Source of the DNA: Pomacea canaliculata
Taxonomy: Eukaryota; Mollusca; Gastropoda; Architaenioglossa; Ampullariidae
Length of the DNA stretch: 64,000 bases
Assembly: GCF_003073045.1 (NCBI RefSeq)
Contig: NC_037602.1
Span: forward strand, 1,240,001-1,304,000
Direction: 5' to 3'
The notes beneath the pieces were generated by a model. That model saw nothing but the letters and a program-made list of their open reading frames with translations, had not been told where the DNA came from and ran no database searches. This document shows, one piece after another, positions 10,634-21,982 of this stretch. A program made the position numbers and the translations under genes. Each line of letters starts with the position of its first letter. The first letter of the stretch is position 1.

Positions 10634-13600
10634 CCACACATAGAAAGTTCCAGCTCCGGCACTCGACAGGCGCGCGTCAGGCTCTGGGCATGCGCTCAGG
10701 TTCCCTTCCGCTTTCTGCATTCTAGGGACCTTGAGGTGGTCGAAGTCGAATTGCTTGACACGACGAATAAGGCTTTCCTTTCCCTGCTTCCTTAGCAATG
10801 ACTGGATGAACTCCCATCGCTGGAAGCAAGTGCGTTATTTTAAAGTTAGTAAAAGCGAGGCATCCTGAGAATCAGTCCCCTACTTTTTGCACGCACTCGT
10901 GTCTGGGCAATGAGTGCAGGAAGTGCAGGTACCCTAAGACTAGCGTGGCATGTGTATATTTCAGGTTCCTACAGGGAGACAAAGCAGTTTAATCATGCCA
11001 AAGGAAGGATTAGGTTTAGGTATACCTACAGACACAGAATTGCAATGTTGTAAGTAGGAGACAGGACAGTTCGCGGTCAAGAACACAACAGACAGAAGAG
11101 CTCAGCCTCTGATGTTTGTGCTCACCTTGAGGTTCCGCTCCTTCTCGCCCAGCAGGAGGTAGGTCACTGCCATGATGCTGTGTACAATAGGTTGCGGCCG
11201 ACTGTAACTGAGGATCTCGGACACTGTGGACTGCTTCAGCTTGAGGATTCTCAGCAGGCGGGCCCGCACCAACCGACTTCTTAGATTGTCGGCCTTCATC
11301 AGCAGGTTCTTGTCCAGTCGAGACGAGACACGTGACTTCACCGCGCGCTCCAACGCAGCGTCCAGCTCCTCAAGGTCCTGGCTTGCCATGGCCTTCCGCA
11401 GCTCTGGATACACAAGCAAAGTGTTAAAAGCATTTCAGACTTGTTTATTTGAATCTGTCGGTTAGTCTGTTTGTAGTGGTGTACCATATGACAAGAGCAG
11501 ACGGCTACCCGGGTGTCAAAATGGTGGGCGAGTGGGGTCAAAAGTCTTGTTACCTTTTTGTAAATGCTGAATTAAACATATGTACGGTCCCTGTTATTTG
11601 AAAATTTTTAATTGTCTTTCAATACACATCATTTTATCTCAGATTATTTGTCATAAACATTCATGATCGGCGCAGTCCTTTGTCTTTGACAAAGCCACCC
11701 AGTATTTTCACTGATGATCAAAGGGGGCATTTTGCTTCGCGAACCATTGGAGCCCAAAACACCTGTCGGTCGGTCGGTTAGTTGTACAAGTATATAAAAA
11801 TATACAAACACATAAATCACTAGAAAATAAAGAAATAAGGAAACTAAGAAAGATAAAAGTCCAAAACATCTCTCTTCAAACATCGAAACATACCCTGTTC
11901 ATGAAGAGAGACAAGCTTCGCCTTTGCCTTCTCCAGGTCGCCATTGTCGGGGAGACCAGCTTCTTCAAACTTGATGACCGCGTTCTCTAGAGACTCGATG
12001 TCATTTTTCTCTGTGGCAGCTACCAGCTCCTCTCTGATCTTTTGCTTCTCGTTAGTCTAACGATCATTAATAAAACCACTTTATATTTTATAAACAAATT
12101 GACATTTACTATACAATAAATACTATGTCAACAAATGTCTATTTGTTTACTTGCAGATATTTAAGATGACCTTATCACTTTTTATAAACTGCTAGGCGAT
12201 CTTTTTTCTCATTTTCGTCTACCATCTTTTTCTTTATAGGGGGAGGTATAGGTACATGAGATGGGCACCGCACTCACACCGAGCTAGCCATGAAAAGCGA
12301 GGTCCTTAACAATTCATTCACTAATTGCTAGAAGAGGTCACATTTCTTTTCTTACAAACTAGTTCTTGCATGTTCTCTTTCTCTCCCTGCTGTTAACGAA
12401 GTTTAATTAACTTTCTACAATAATTGCTTCCTCAAAAAAACCGAGTTCAAGATAATCTTTAATATTTATCCCACCCCAGGAGAAGGCTGGATTATTTTTT
12501 CTGTTAAGTATAAGAGATAATTTTTGTCGTTTAATTATATCTAGGACACAAGCTGTTCTTCAAATAACATTTTCTGAGTCCTTTTACTTTTCTGTTCGCA
12601 TTTTGATATGATCTCTCATAGCTGTGCAATCTTATCCACTGAGCCACAACTCGCATGCCTCAGAACTGACCTCTTTCTTCTCCAGCTCCTGTTTGTCGTG
12701 GGTCAGCAGGTAGTTGACGACGTTTTCAAAGTTTTGGCGAGATCCTGCCGGCCTCGTGTTGACCTGCAGGGCATACTCGGGGTTGTGCGCGTGCTGGGGC
12801 ACAGTGACCTCGATGGTCACGTTGCCGTCGTCGTGGTTCTGTGTGACGTATGACGTCAGCTCGGACGCCGCCATGTCCTTGTGCACGAGCATTGCTTGAA
12901 TCTCCACCTTCTCTTTGCAGTCGAACTGGAACTTTACTTTTTCAGATTGCTTGACCACCATGACCCCTTTGACCTGCGACGGCTTGGACAAACCAGCTCC
13001 TTCGGCTTTTCGACCAAAGCCGAAGCCAATAGGAGGGTTGATGGGAAACGGCTGAACCTGTTTGAGGACGGCGTCGCACTCCAGTCGAATGTCACACAGG
13101 TCAAAGGAGGTGTAACTCGAGCTTCCTGACACTGTCACCTTGTAGATGCCCACCACGGGGAAACGTATCTTCAGGGTCTTCTGGTCATCTAGCTTCACCA
13201 CGTACCTGTCCAGCTGCAGTTCTTTGGGGATCTGCTCCATGGAGGCCTTTTCATTGAAGAAGAGCGAATAATCCACAGTGGCACTGCTGTCGCTATCGTG
13301 GCGAAATTTAATGTTGACCTCCCCTGAAACAAAAGCTGACTTCATGACAGGTGTTTCTCTTTTTGAATGGAATGATAAAATAATTTGCAAGGAAACTGGT
13401 AAACTCTTCCACTATTCATACAATCCAGATGCGATCTCCATTGTCTTTGAAAATGAGGATGAGCTCTGTCCTCGGACTGACGATGATGGATTCTGTAGGA
13501 GCTTCACCCAGTATTTTTAACCACACAAGATGAAGATAAAAAAATCTTATTGATTTTCTTAGACCTTTAATTGTAGATCAAGTTTTAAAATTATCAGAAT

Positions 13601-15141
13601 GTATTTACAGTAATATTGTGAGTTAAAATTTGCAATGTCTTTTTTCAGAAAAGCAGCACGCTTTCAAAGCAGTGGGCATGGACCGCAAAAGCTAACCTTT
13701 TTCAGATTTCAAAATCGCAGCATGTTTAGACACCAGCTTGAACCCACTGTCGTGGTAACGTCTAGTGAAGTAAGGGACATTTACAAAGGTATATACGGTC
13801 CACGGATTTTGCAGCAGCTGCCACTGGGGTCTTTCTTCCAGGCAGTGGTACATCATTTTCTCTGGGTCAGTAAAGAACCAAAACTCCTCCAGGTGGTACA
13901 CCTTTTGTCCTCCGGATGCCTTTTCCCTGCAGAAGAGTATGTTGCGGAGAAAAACAAAATTGAAAACGATTCTTTGTTTACTCGAGAAAATAAATATCCA
14001 TAAGTATCTTTCGATACAAAAAGACAGGTTCTGCTTCAGATTCCCCATTTAGTTCATATTTTACATGTTCTTGTGTATTTTGACAAATATTTTTAACATA
14101 GGTAAGGTTTTGGGTTCCACCTTTGTCTGACAGCCTGTCCACCTTCTTCCACCTTGGTCCAGGTCCCCGTGTTGAAGCCACTCACGCCCTCTAGTGCCCA
14201 GTAAGGGTGCACAAACCGCCACGACCCGTCCACATACACGGCGTTCCAGGTGCCACGAAGGTTGGACACGTCCTGCTGCCCCACCTCGTAAGTAACTGGT
14301 TTGCAAGGGCCCCTGAGGACAACACAGGGAATCCCTGCCGCCCTGTGACCAATGAAGTTTGGTGAAGTAACATCAAATTTAATCCATTCATGAAATTAAT
14401 GTCATTTGACATAAAATTGTTGAATTAGAACAGCTTACTCTTCTTGATAACTGTCATGTAGGTAATAATAATGTAAGTTAATAAGTATCATTGCAAAAAC
14501 GTTTACCTGCACAACAAAGCGAAAAAATATGAGTGGTGTCCATCTTCCTGCTTGATGAGCTTCATGTAGCCCTCCGGTGAATGGCCATCCTTGACATGAG
14601 GATATTTCATATCATATATTTTCTGTGCTGACATCCAAGCAAAAATGGACCTGACTTTGTCGATGTCTGACTTCGTATTTCTCATCAAATATTCTATCAA
14701 CGTTGAGTAGCTGGAATTGAGACTCCTTGGTGCCTGTAGATAGAGATGTTGTCCATGAAATAAATAAGTACCTAGGTCAAACTATTTCAAGTTATTTTGG
14801 ATCAAAGATAAGGTAAATAAATCTAGATTGATGGTATCTTCAGTTACGATACTGTTTACTATACATATAGAGGGCCCTGTGCTGCAGAAATGTGCATGTC
14901 TATAGAGTAATGTCCCTGTTTGTGTAATAACTCCCATATCTTTAAAGTTTTTTACATTTTTGTGTTTCTCTGCCACTCACCTGTTTGGCATATTCATCAA
15001 TTTGTTGATTGTTTTCTTTCACAAACACTTCTTTCTTGCTTTTGGATGGAGGGAACGGGGGAGGGTAACCATCCTCTGTATCGGGCACTTTGATCTGTTT
15101 CAAAACAAATCGTTGTTAGAAAGTTCTGAATCGTTACACCC

Positions 15142-15214
<73 letters not shown>

Positions 15215-15408
15215 GACTAATCCTATAATCTGCCTCTAAGCCAGACCCGCAGCTTCAAAGAGATAAGTAAGGTTTGAGGGGAGAAACACAAGGACAGAGA
15301 CAAATAAGGTGTTAATTAGAAACTGCAGGATCAGCCTATGACCCCATTACGTCAGACAATAAATCTTACCGGATCGATATTGACCTCGACGCTCGCGCCG
15401 CACCCCAT
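10634..15408 (-). CDS. KY2: KY/hillarin-like pseudo-transglutaminase with dynein-stalk-like C-terminal module
   Basis: Nine coding exons: 15408-15370, 15094-14981, 14733-14507, 14342-14121, 13926-13697, 13323-12671, 12056-11894, 11403-11126, 10819-10634. They sum to 704 in-phase codons; the last donor (TGG|GTAAGA) leads to a 3' exon not firmly identified. The N-terminus MGCGAS resembles a dual myristoylation/palmitoylation signal. Exons 3-4 form the transglutaminase-like fold, but the catalytic Cys, His and Asp positions are not conserved (RGTWNAV; VHPYW). Exon 5 has the KY segment EEFWFFTDPEK, and exon 6 holds tandem beta domains. Exons 7-9 are helical and charged and include YSRPQPIVHSIMAVTYLLLGE-type sequence, then FIQSLL, RVKQFDFDHL and AGTFYVW. 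This order matches the stalk/microtubule-binding region of dynein heavy chains. A membrane-anchored cytoskeletal linker is the inferred role. Exons 1-5 match KY1 in length exactly. Confidence 0.87.
15143..15214. repeat. (TAA)n microsatellite
   Basis: About 24 uninterrupted TAA/ATA triplets in KY2 intron 1. They generate an artefactual poly-isoleucine open frame. Confidence 0.97.
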
Positions 15409-15420
15409 GACCTTTGACCT
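15408..15420 (-). promoter_or_regulatory. DR1 nuclear-receptor-like element overlapping the KY2 start codon
   Basis: On the minus strand the sequence is two perfect AGGTCA half-sites separated by one base. The final A of the second half-site is the A of the start ATG. DR1 is a known HNF4/RXR-type binding pattern; function here is untested and the match may be coincidental. Confidence 0.3.
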
Positions 15421-15596
15421 TAAACGTGCGATATGGTGACACACTCGCCTGATCTTCCTCGTGCCGTGGGCATTAACACAGTTTTATAGCTTCCCGTCAT
15501 CGGGCCAGTGCCGCTGCTTCAAAATGTCCCCACCTGTTAGAAAGTTAGAAATGAAGAACAGTTTTATTACAGACACTTGATAGATACACATTGAGC

Positions 15597-15690
15597 TCCC
15601 TCTCTCCCTCTCTCCCTCTCTCTCTCCCTCTCTCTCTCTCCCTCTCCCTCTCTTCCTCTTTTTCTGTCTCTCCCTCCCTCTCCCTTACTA
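15597..15690. repeat. CT-rich microsatellite
   Basis: Impure (CTCTCC)n tract. Its open frame (SLSLPLSL-type) is compositional only. Confidence 0.9.
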
Positions 15691-16601
15691 TAAACCTATA
15701 TGTGCTAGGACAGATGCTGAATAGTGGGAACGATATAATGTATATGCTTATCTTAATTTATGTATCATGTATGTCAATGTTTGACTTCGATTGCTAAAAA
15801 TAAAACTGTATTTCACACTACTTTGATCCATTTATGTTTCTCAGAAAAAAAGCCATGCAATGATTTTTCAGGAGCTCTTGACATCAGCTCTCCCCCCAAA
15901 CATTGGCCTTAGGTTTAGGATCGCCAGCCAGCTGGACGGATTTCGTTGGTCCTTTGAAATACACGACAGAAGTACTGAATTTTAAAGTAAGGATATTAAT
16001 ATCTAAATAAATAACATTATAATAATGCCTGAAATAAATGATAATATAACTTATAGCTGGCCATGATTCACCAGGAAATGGAGTCACAAGAAATGTAGGC
16101 CTGAATGTAGGTTTGGAGAGTTATGACGATGTTGCAGAAGATGACATGAATGTACTAGAAGCAATTTAAGAGATTTTTGTACTTAAATTTGTATTTTGTA
16201 CATGAAAAAATAAGACATCCATTCAAAAACATCCCTCGTGCCTCTTTTGGGGAAAAAATTAGCATAGGTTCCGGTCTTACTTTCGGGGAAACAGGATGTG
16301 TAGAAATAGAATGAGAGAAAATGCTCGTGTAACAATGAAGGTACAAAGCCCTCACTCATCTCATTAGGAGAAACTTGTGTATGCTCTTTAACATCTTTTC
16401 CACATCATTGTGATTACTAAGACATGATTATATCATATTTTGATTACTAAGACATGAATATATTATGTTTTGGGATCAGGCTACCCATTTTTAAAGTGTG
16501 TGAAGCATTTTCTTTTCAACTCTCAAAGTGATGTATTTTGTTATATTCGTAATGAGAACAAAAATAATTCAAATATATTTAACTCGGAACTCCCGGTTTG
16601 T

Positions 16602-16602
<1 letters not shown>

Positions 16603-16649
<47 letters not shown>

Positions 16650-16680
16650 TTTGTTGTTGTTTTTTGTTGTTGTTTTTATT
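16603..16680. repeat. (GTT)n microsatellite
   Basis: About 22 GTT triplets interrupted by T runs. It lies in the spacer upstream of KY2. Confidence 0.95.
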
Positions 16681-18834
16681 TTATTTTTTTGACACATTTG
16701 CTGGCCTGCCAGTAATTATGCACCAATAAATGAGACAAATTGTGAATACCGCATTCATTGACATGCTTAGTAGAGTCCTTCCTACGAAACAACTCTTCTC
16801 GGGTAGTTTATTCAAAATAATCTTTGCCAGCGTGCGTGAGTGTCTGAGAATGCGTGGTAGGTAGCGAACATCGACAGTTCTGTACTTGTGGTAAATGTAA
16901 TTCTAGAGGTTAGTACGAAGACCAGGTCGAAATTGCAGCTTTTGGAAATAATCACCAATTTATGTTTAAATTCTGCTCGTTTGTGAAAAGGGGGAGGTGG
17001 GCGGTTGTCGCACTTCACGGTTCTTGCTGTGTGTGTGGGGGGGGGGGACAATCTCGGTACAATGAAATAATGAGAGACAATGCTTCTCATGGACAAGACT
17101 GTGTCCTCTGGCCTTTAATTAGCTGCGAGGTCCACGTGATCCTCACAAAGATGGATGTGGACACTAATCGGACTTGAAGAGTATTCAAGAACTTATTCAG
17201 ACAACAGTCTGTACACGAATCTTCTCATCAATGGTCGACAGCCCAGACACGGAGGATGCGTTTTTGAATACCAAACTAGGGAGCCAGGGTCCTACTCAAC
17301 CAATGACTAGATTTTGATTATTTTCTTTATTTTTATAACAACCCTGTTTTTGCTGTCCTTTATATTCAAAGACCAACTTCCGCTCAGTAGACTTTGCTAT
17401 ATCCGTCAATGCGTGCAAAAACAAATTAGAGCAAGAATGTCTACTTTAAACTTATTCAGACAGTAAACATTTCCTACAGGAACATATTTTGTATGTCTAG
17501 GCATAAAGTGATTCAATATTCAAGAAAATTTAAAAGTTTTTGAAAGAAATTAAGATAACGGAGAGTGAAATTTATCCATGGTGGTTGTAAGGTCTCTTCC
17601 TTCAAAGGCTCTTGAATAAGTTGTTTAATGAGAGATTGTTTAATCTGTGTACATACGAGTTAGGTCTACCCCAGGGTATACAATTTTATGATAAAACGTC
17701 ATTTTAGAAGCCAAGATGAGATTAAATTTACCAAAATTATAAAAAGCTCAATATGAGAATTAACACAAGATTCCAAGTTCTATCGAAGTAGTGAATGGAA
17801 ACAAATTTAAGAAACATTTAGAGGATATCGTTTATTCCAACTATTTATGTTTAACAGCCGTCGCTGATGTATACAATGAGTGTTTGTTGTCTGACAAGTA
17901 AATATATAAACAGCAGCATGCTACACTCACCTGCAGGAGCCAGTGCAAGGCCAGGTGTTTCTCTGTCAGACTAAAGGTGTGCAGGACACGGACCTCTCTT
18001 GTCATTTGACAACAAGTCGGCAGCAGACACTCGACTACCAGAGTAAACAAGGCAGCGGGACACTCGAGGACTGTCTGCAGAACCACTGAGTGTGGGCGTG
18101 TGTACCTTATCTCACATACTACAGCGTGTGTGTCAGTGTGTGTGTGAAGGTCTGTCTTCCACCCTTGTTCCAGCTTGTCACTACTCCTCTACTTCTGTCT
18201 CTCTGTATAAATGTGTGTGAGGTGTACAGTAGTTCTGCACTTTGAATTTTAAGTATATAGGTCAAAGAAACTTTTATAAATATATGTATGTTTAATTAAT
18301 TAAAATTATAATTTTTTGGCATTTTGTGTTGATGTCTCTTTAAAAAAATGTGCTTGAACCCACATGACTAGAGGTAAGTCGCCTTAAGACAAGGGTCAAG
18401 TCTTTTTCATTCTCTCATTCTTTCTTAGAAGGACGGAGGGAAGGGGAAAGAGAAGAAGGAGAAACACAAGAACAGACAGGAGAGCCAACAGTGCGTGGGG
18501 AGGAGCAGAAAGTTATTTAACTGGATTCCAGTGTTGCCGCGTATCGAGGTGAATGTATAAAGTGATCTGTGAACAGTAAGAGTACAGTGAAGTGTACACG
18601 TGATACCAAGCAATACATTCTGCCACTATTAGCAAGTCTGGTCTGGGATTGTTTGTGTTCGCCAGATTAATAAAGCATTACATTTATATTTTATAGAGTA
18701 ATTTCATGTATACATGTGAGTGTGTGTTTCAAAACTAAACGAAAACACGTCACACAGTAGCCTATACATGCGAACACAACCAGCAGAAAACCAAAATGTA
18801 AACAAATATCACAGTCTGAGAGGAGTGTGCCGGA

Positions 18835-18905
18835 ACCGAGATACGAATCCACGACACCTGATTCTCACTGTCGAGTGGACAAGCACGTGAGCCACTGCAC
18901 AGATA
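18835..18905 (-). repeat. tRNA-like SINE relic
   Basis: On the minus strand an A-box-like GTGGCTCACGTG is followed, about 45 bases on, by a B-box-like GGATTCGTATCTC. The pair fits the head of a tRNA-derived SINE; no cloverleaf closes. Confidence 0.4.
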
Positions 18906-20513
18906 TGCAAAATATTAACTGCTTTGGTAATCCTCTCCCCTCAGGTCGTCCTGATTATTCTATGAGAGTGTATTCAGCACGTCCATGCCTCTGGCTGTGA
19001 GATCGTCCTCAGTCTCCATATTTAAAATTATTCAGAAAGAAGCCCATCGTCTAGTCTTAATGGTGGCTAAAGGAAAGGTACATTTAATGTAAATATCTGG
19101 GCCTCAAAGTATTTTTTCCCCATTTGATTCGAATGCTTGTCAAGCATGATGAAGTTTGCAATATGACCTAGCCAGAAGTACCCTCACTGTCGACAATCCC
19201 CACTCAGCCATCACTGTGGCGCCTACATGTTGCTACCAAGTCGTTGAAGGGTCACCTCAGGGTCACCTCAGCTTGACACACCTTGTATGGAGTGAGAACC
19301 ACCCTCGTGCTACCCGGTGTGTGGAGAGGCCACTTGCTCTCGGCGCCCCACCTTTTTACCTACACCCGGGGTGTCGCTTTCTCGAGAAACTCGCGACGTG
19401 AAGAGGGCGTGGTAACGAGGGTTATCAACTGGTGCAAGGGAGGGGGAGTCCGCACACACATTTTGTATCATCTTCATAATGGATCAACCAAAGTCGATGT
19501 CTGAGAAAGGGTAGTAAAGTAGGAACGCATACAAGCGCTCACACAACACTCACTTGAAGCACGTGCAAACAAATGTACAAACACACACACACACACACAC
19601 ATATAAAAACTGCAGTGAACTCAGAACACTTGCACTGCCAAAGTTAAAAATAGAACACGTTTAAACAATCTGCTTTTAACGACAAAATGTTTTGCCCTCT
19701 GTCAACACATCGATAACATTGCCGACCTGAGGGTCTGTAAGTTGTTTTACATTCAGATGTATGTTTGCGGTACGCTACAGGAAAGCAGACGACACACGAA
19801 TGTTCTTTCTTTCTTCTGTAGATAACATCTCACTTCCTCGTTGATAACAAGAATGTGTGACGTAGGTTCGCCTTCAGCCTTGAGACAAACCAGTTTTTTA
19901 TCGATGTATTACCCCATAAAAAGTCCTCAACGATTTACCTGTTGCCGAGAGCGAGTGGACGAATTGCTACAAAACACAACCTCTACAAACAGTTGTAAAT
20001 GTCGTTCTTCAGGGAATATTTCCTAGCGGGTATCCAAACTAGTTGTCCTCGGTATTTGATTACAAGCAAACAAGTTGCTTGGAGATGTCTTACAATAGAC
20101 CTGTAATGTCTGAGGTAAAGTTTTCTCTAAAATGACCTTCATAACACAACCTGTAAAGCACCTGTGTCCCCTAACCTTTGTCAGATTGTCTGTAAAGTGA
20201 GTTGCTATACACCACACCCTGCTGGGGCCATCTTTTGGTGAGAGTGGGGATACATCTTCCTCAACCCTCTACGGAGTCAGGTCCCCATTCCACAGATTTC
20301 CATTGTTTAGAAGTACATGTTTCCATATGTAGCTCTTTTGGTATAGAGAACAGACAGAAAGAGAGTCAGTTTTACCTGAGCCATCCATAGTTGAACATCA
20401 CACTCGAAATACACTGGGCTGCAATATGTGTCTGGACTGGGGAACTAATGAGAATCAAGAAACTTTCACCAAACCTTAGGTGAAAAAAAGAAGTTTATTG
20501 CCAAAGGAGCAGT

Positions 20514-20690
20514 TTGCGCATACTGCACCTAGCACACTGCCCCATGACAACATTGCCCCGACAAATATTTAAGTGTTTAAATAAACTAGAAAATATTTTT
20601 GCTGACAATTATAAGCCTTGGTGTCCAGCGACACAACCCAGTGGTTTCCTTCTAATGACAATCTGCTGCACTCCAGTCGGCATCGTTTTG
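20514..20690 (+). pseudogene. Fragment resembling the hinge of an LGR/GRL101-type leucine-rich receptor
   Basis: The translated segment contains TTLPRQIFKCLNKLENIF followed by ADNYKPWCPATQPSGF and a nearby CC. Invertebrate LGR and GRL101-like receptors have the same order: last leucine-rich repeat, then a YK-[CW]-C-P hinge, then Cys residues before the first membrane helix. No other exons of such a gene are visible on either side, and the sequence drifts out of resemblance after residue ~60. It is probably a duplicated or retroposed relic; recognition is by motif only. Confidence 0.4.
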
Positions 20691-20961
20691 GACTCGCCAT
20701 CTTTGCCTCGTTGGCTTTACTCGGAAATACCGGAAGTTAGGTTTACCTTTGATTTCTCACAAAACCTCCGGCAACGTCAGGTACGATCGTCATCATACTT
20801 AGGAGCAGCAATAGTAGTAGCACTATAAGTAATACCAGCCATATGATAGGTCATTTCATTAACAAAATAATGTCATTGTCAACTTTTGGTCTGTCGCTGT
20901 AAGTCAAGCTTTAGCCATTCACGGCGTCTGTGTAGCGAAAATAGAAACTTGTAGTCTTGTC

Positions 20962-21201
20962 CACTTGTATTCTTGTATTCCTGTACACTTATATTCTTGT
21001 ATTCCTGTACACTTATATTCTTGTGTTCCTGTACACTTGTATTCTTGTGTTCATGTACAGTTATATTCTTGTATTCCTGTACACTTGTATTCTTGTGTTC
21101 ATGTACACTTGTATTCTTGTGTTCATGTACAGTTATATTCTTGTATTCCTGTACACTTGTATTCTTGTGTTCATGTACACTTATATTCTTGTATTCCTGT
21201 A
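20962..21201. repeat. 24-bp minisatellite, ten units
   Basis: Ten contiguous 24-bp units of the type CACTTGTATTCTTGTATTCC followed by TGTA. Variants TTATA, GTGTT and TTCATG recur in an ordered pattern, suggesting higher-order duplication. Since 24 is a multiple of 3, frames on both strands stay open (a YSCIPVHL-type repeat on plus, KNTSVQEY on minus). There is no sign of a real gene around it. Confidence 0.95.
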
Positions 21202-21982
21202 CACTGGCACGACTTTTGAGCGAACACGACAGCAACAAGCTTGCTTTCCTTTCCTGTCCTTCACATCCTTCTATGCTCTCTCTTTCTCTCTCTCTCTATC
21301 GCCAGTACCATGTTTTACTTACGATGTTTTTTTACATTCGTTATGCATGTCAGAGGTGCATCGCAATTTTGTCGCCGTTATATTTTTCATATTGGTATCA
21401 TCTTAGGAAAGAGGAAATAACACATCATATCTGACCAACGTTCCTCCTATCAAACAAAACTCGACCGACTCGTTATAGAAGTAAATGTTCCTGCAGACTT
21501 TGTCGACGATGGGACAAAAGGTATGGATCTGATCAGACTTCAAGCGCCATCTGCCACAGACCTCGCCACATGATTTGGTCTTATAAAATTTCTTTACACC
21601 AATCATATCGGGGATTTTTTTTACTGAGCTCCAAGTAATCATAATATTCATATAATTTTCATTAAAAATGCTTTTAATGACAGATTTCTAAATACAAGAA
21701 TCGAAAGAATAAACTACTACTTCGTGCTGGATTTGACATTAAGCGACAATGAGCTTGGCTGATGTCAATAAACGCGCTGTTGGCCACTGCATGTTGTAAA
21801 CAAACAAGAATCAACATCCACACGTCGGTCATCTAACAGGCACCTGTCTCTGTCCCTGCGCACTGTACTGTGACTGACTGGGGTGTGAGTCAAATCTTTC
21901 ATTCTCGTGATTTCTGTAGTGTGAACAGACACTTTGTGCAGGTGACACCACACTGGTGTTGAGGAGCACGGGCACGGTGTTA

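Larger units (their letters stand above)
15533..17931 (-). other. Possible KY2 5' UTR intron boundaries
   Basis: A good minus-strand donor (CTGCAG|GTGAGT) ends at 17931, and an acceptor (TTTCTAACAG|GTGGGG) begins an exon at 15533 that would run into the KY2 start codon. Together they suggest a non-coding first exon near 17931-18100. Only the splice consensus supports this. Confidence 0.3.
15409..21982. other. Spacer between KY2 and the TMBIM 3' end
   Basis: No complete gene is recognised in 6.6 kb. It holds a possible KY2 leader intron, CT-rich, GTT and CA microsatellites, a SINE relic (about 18835-18905), a receptor-gene fragment (20514-20690) and a 24-bp minisatellite (20962-21201). Stretches such as 16700-17900 and 19000-20500 show nothing recognisable. 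Confidence 0.6.

Noticed and set aside
14960-15220. Open frame ending in poly-isoleucine
   Set aside because: It is the (TAA)n microsatellite read in one frame and overlaps KY2 exon 2 on the other strand.
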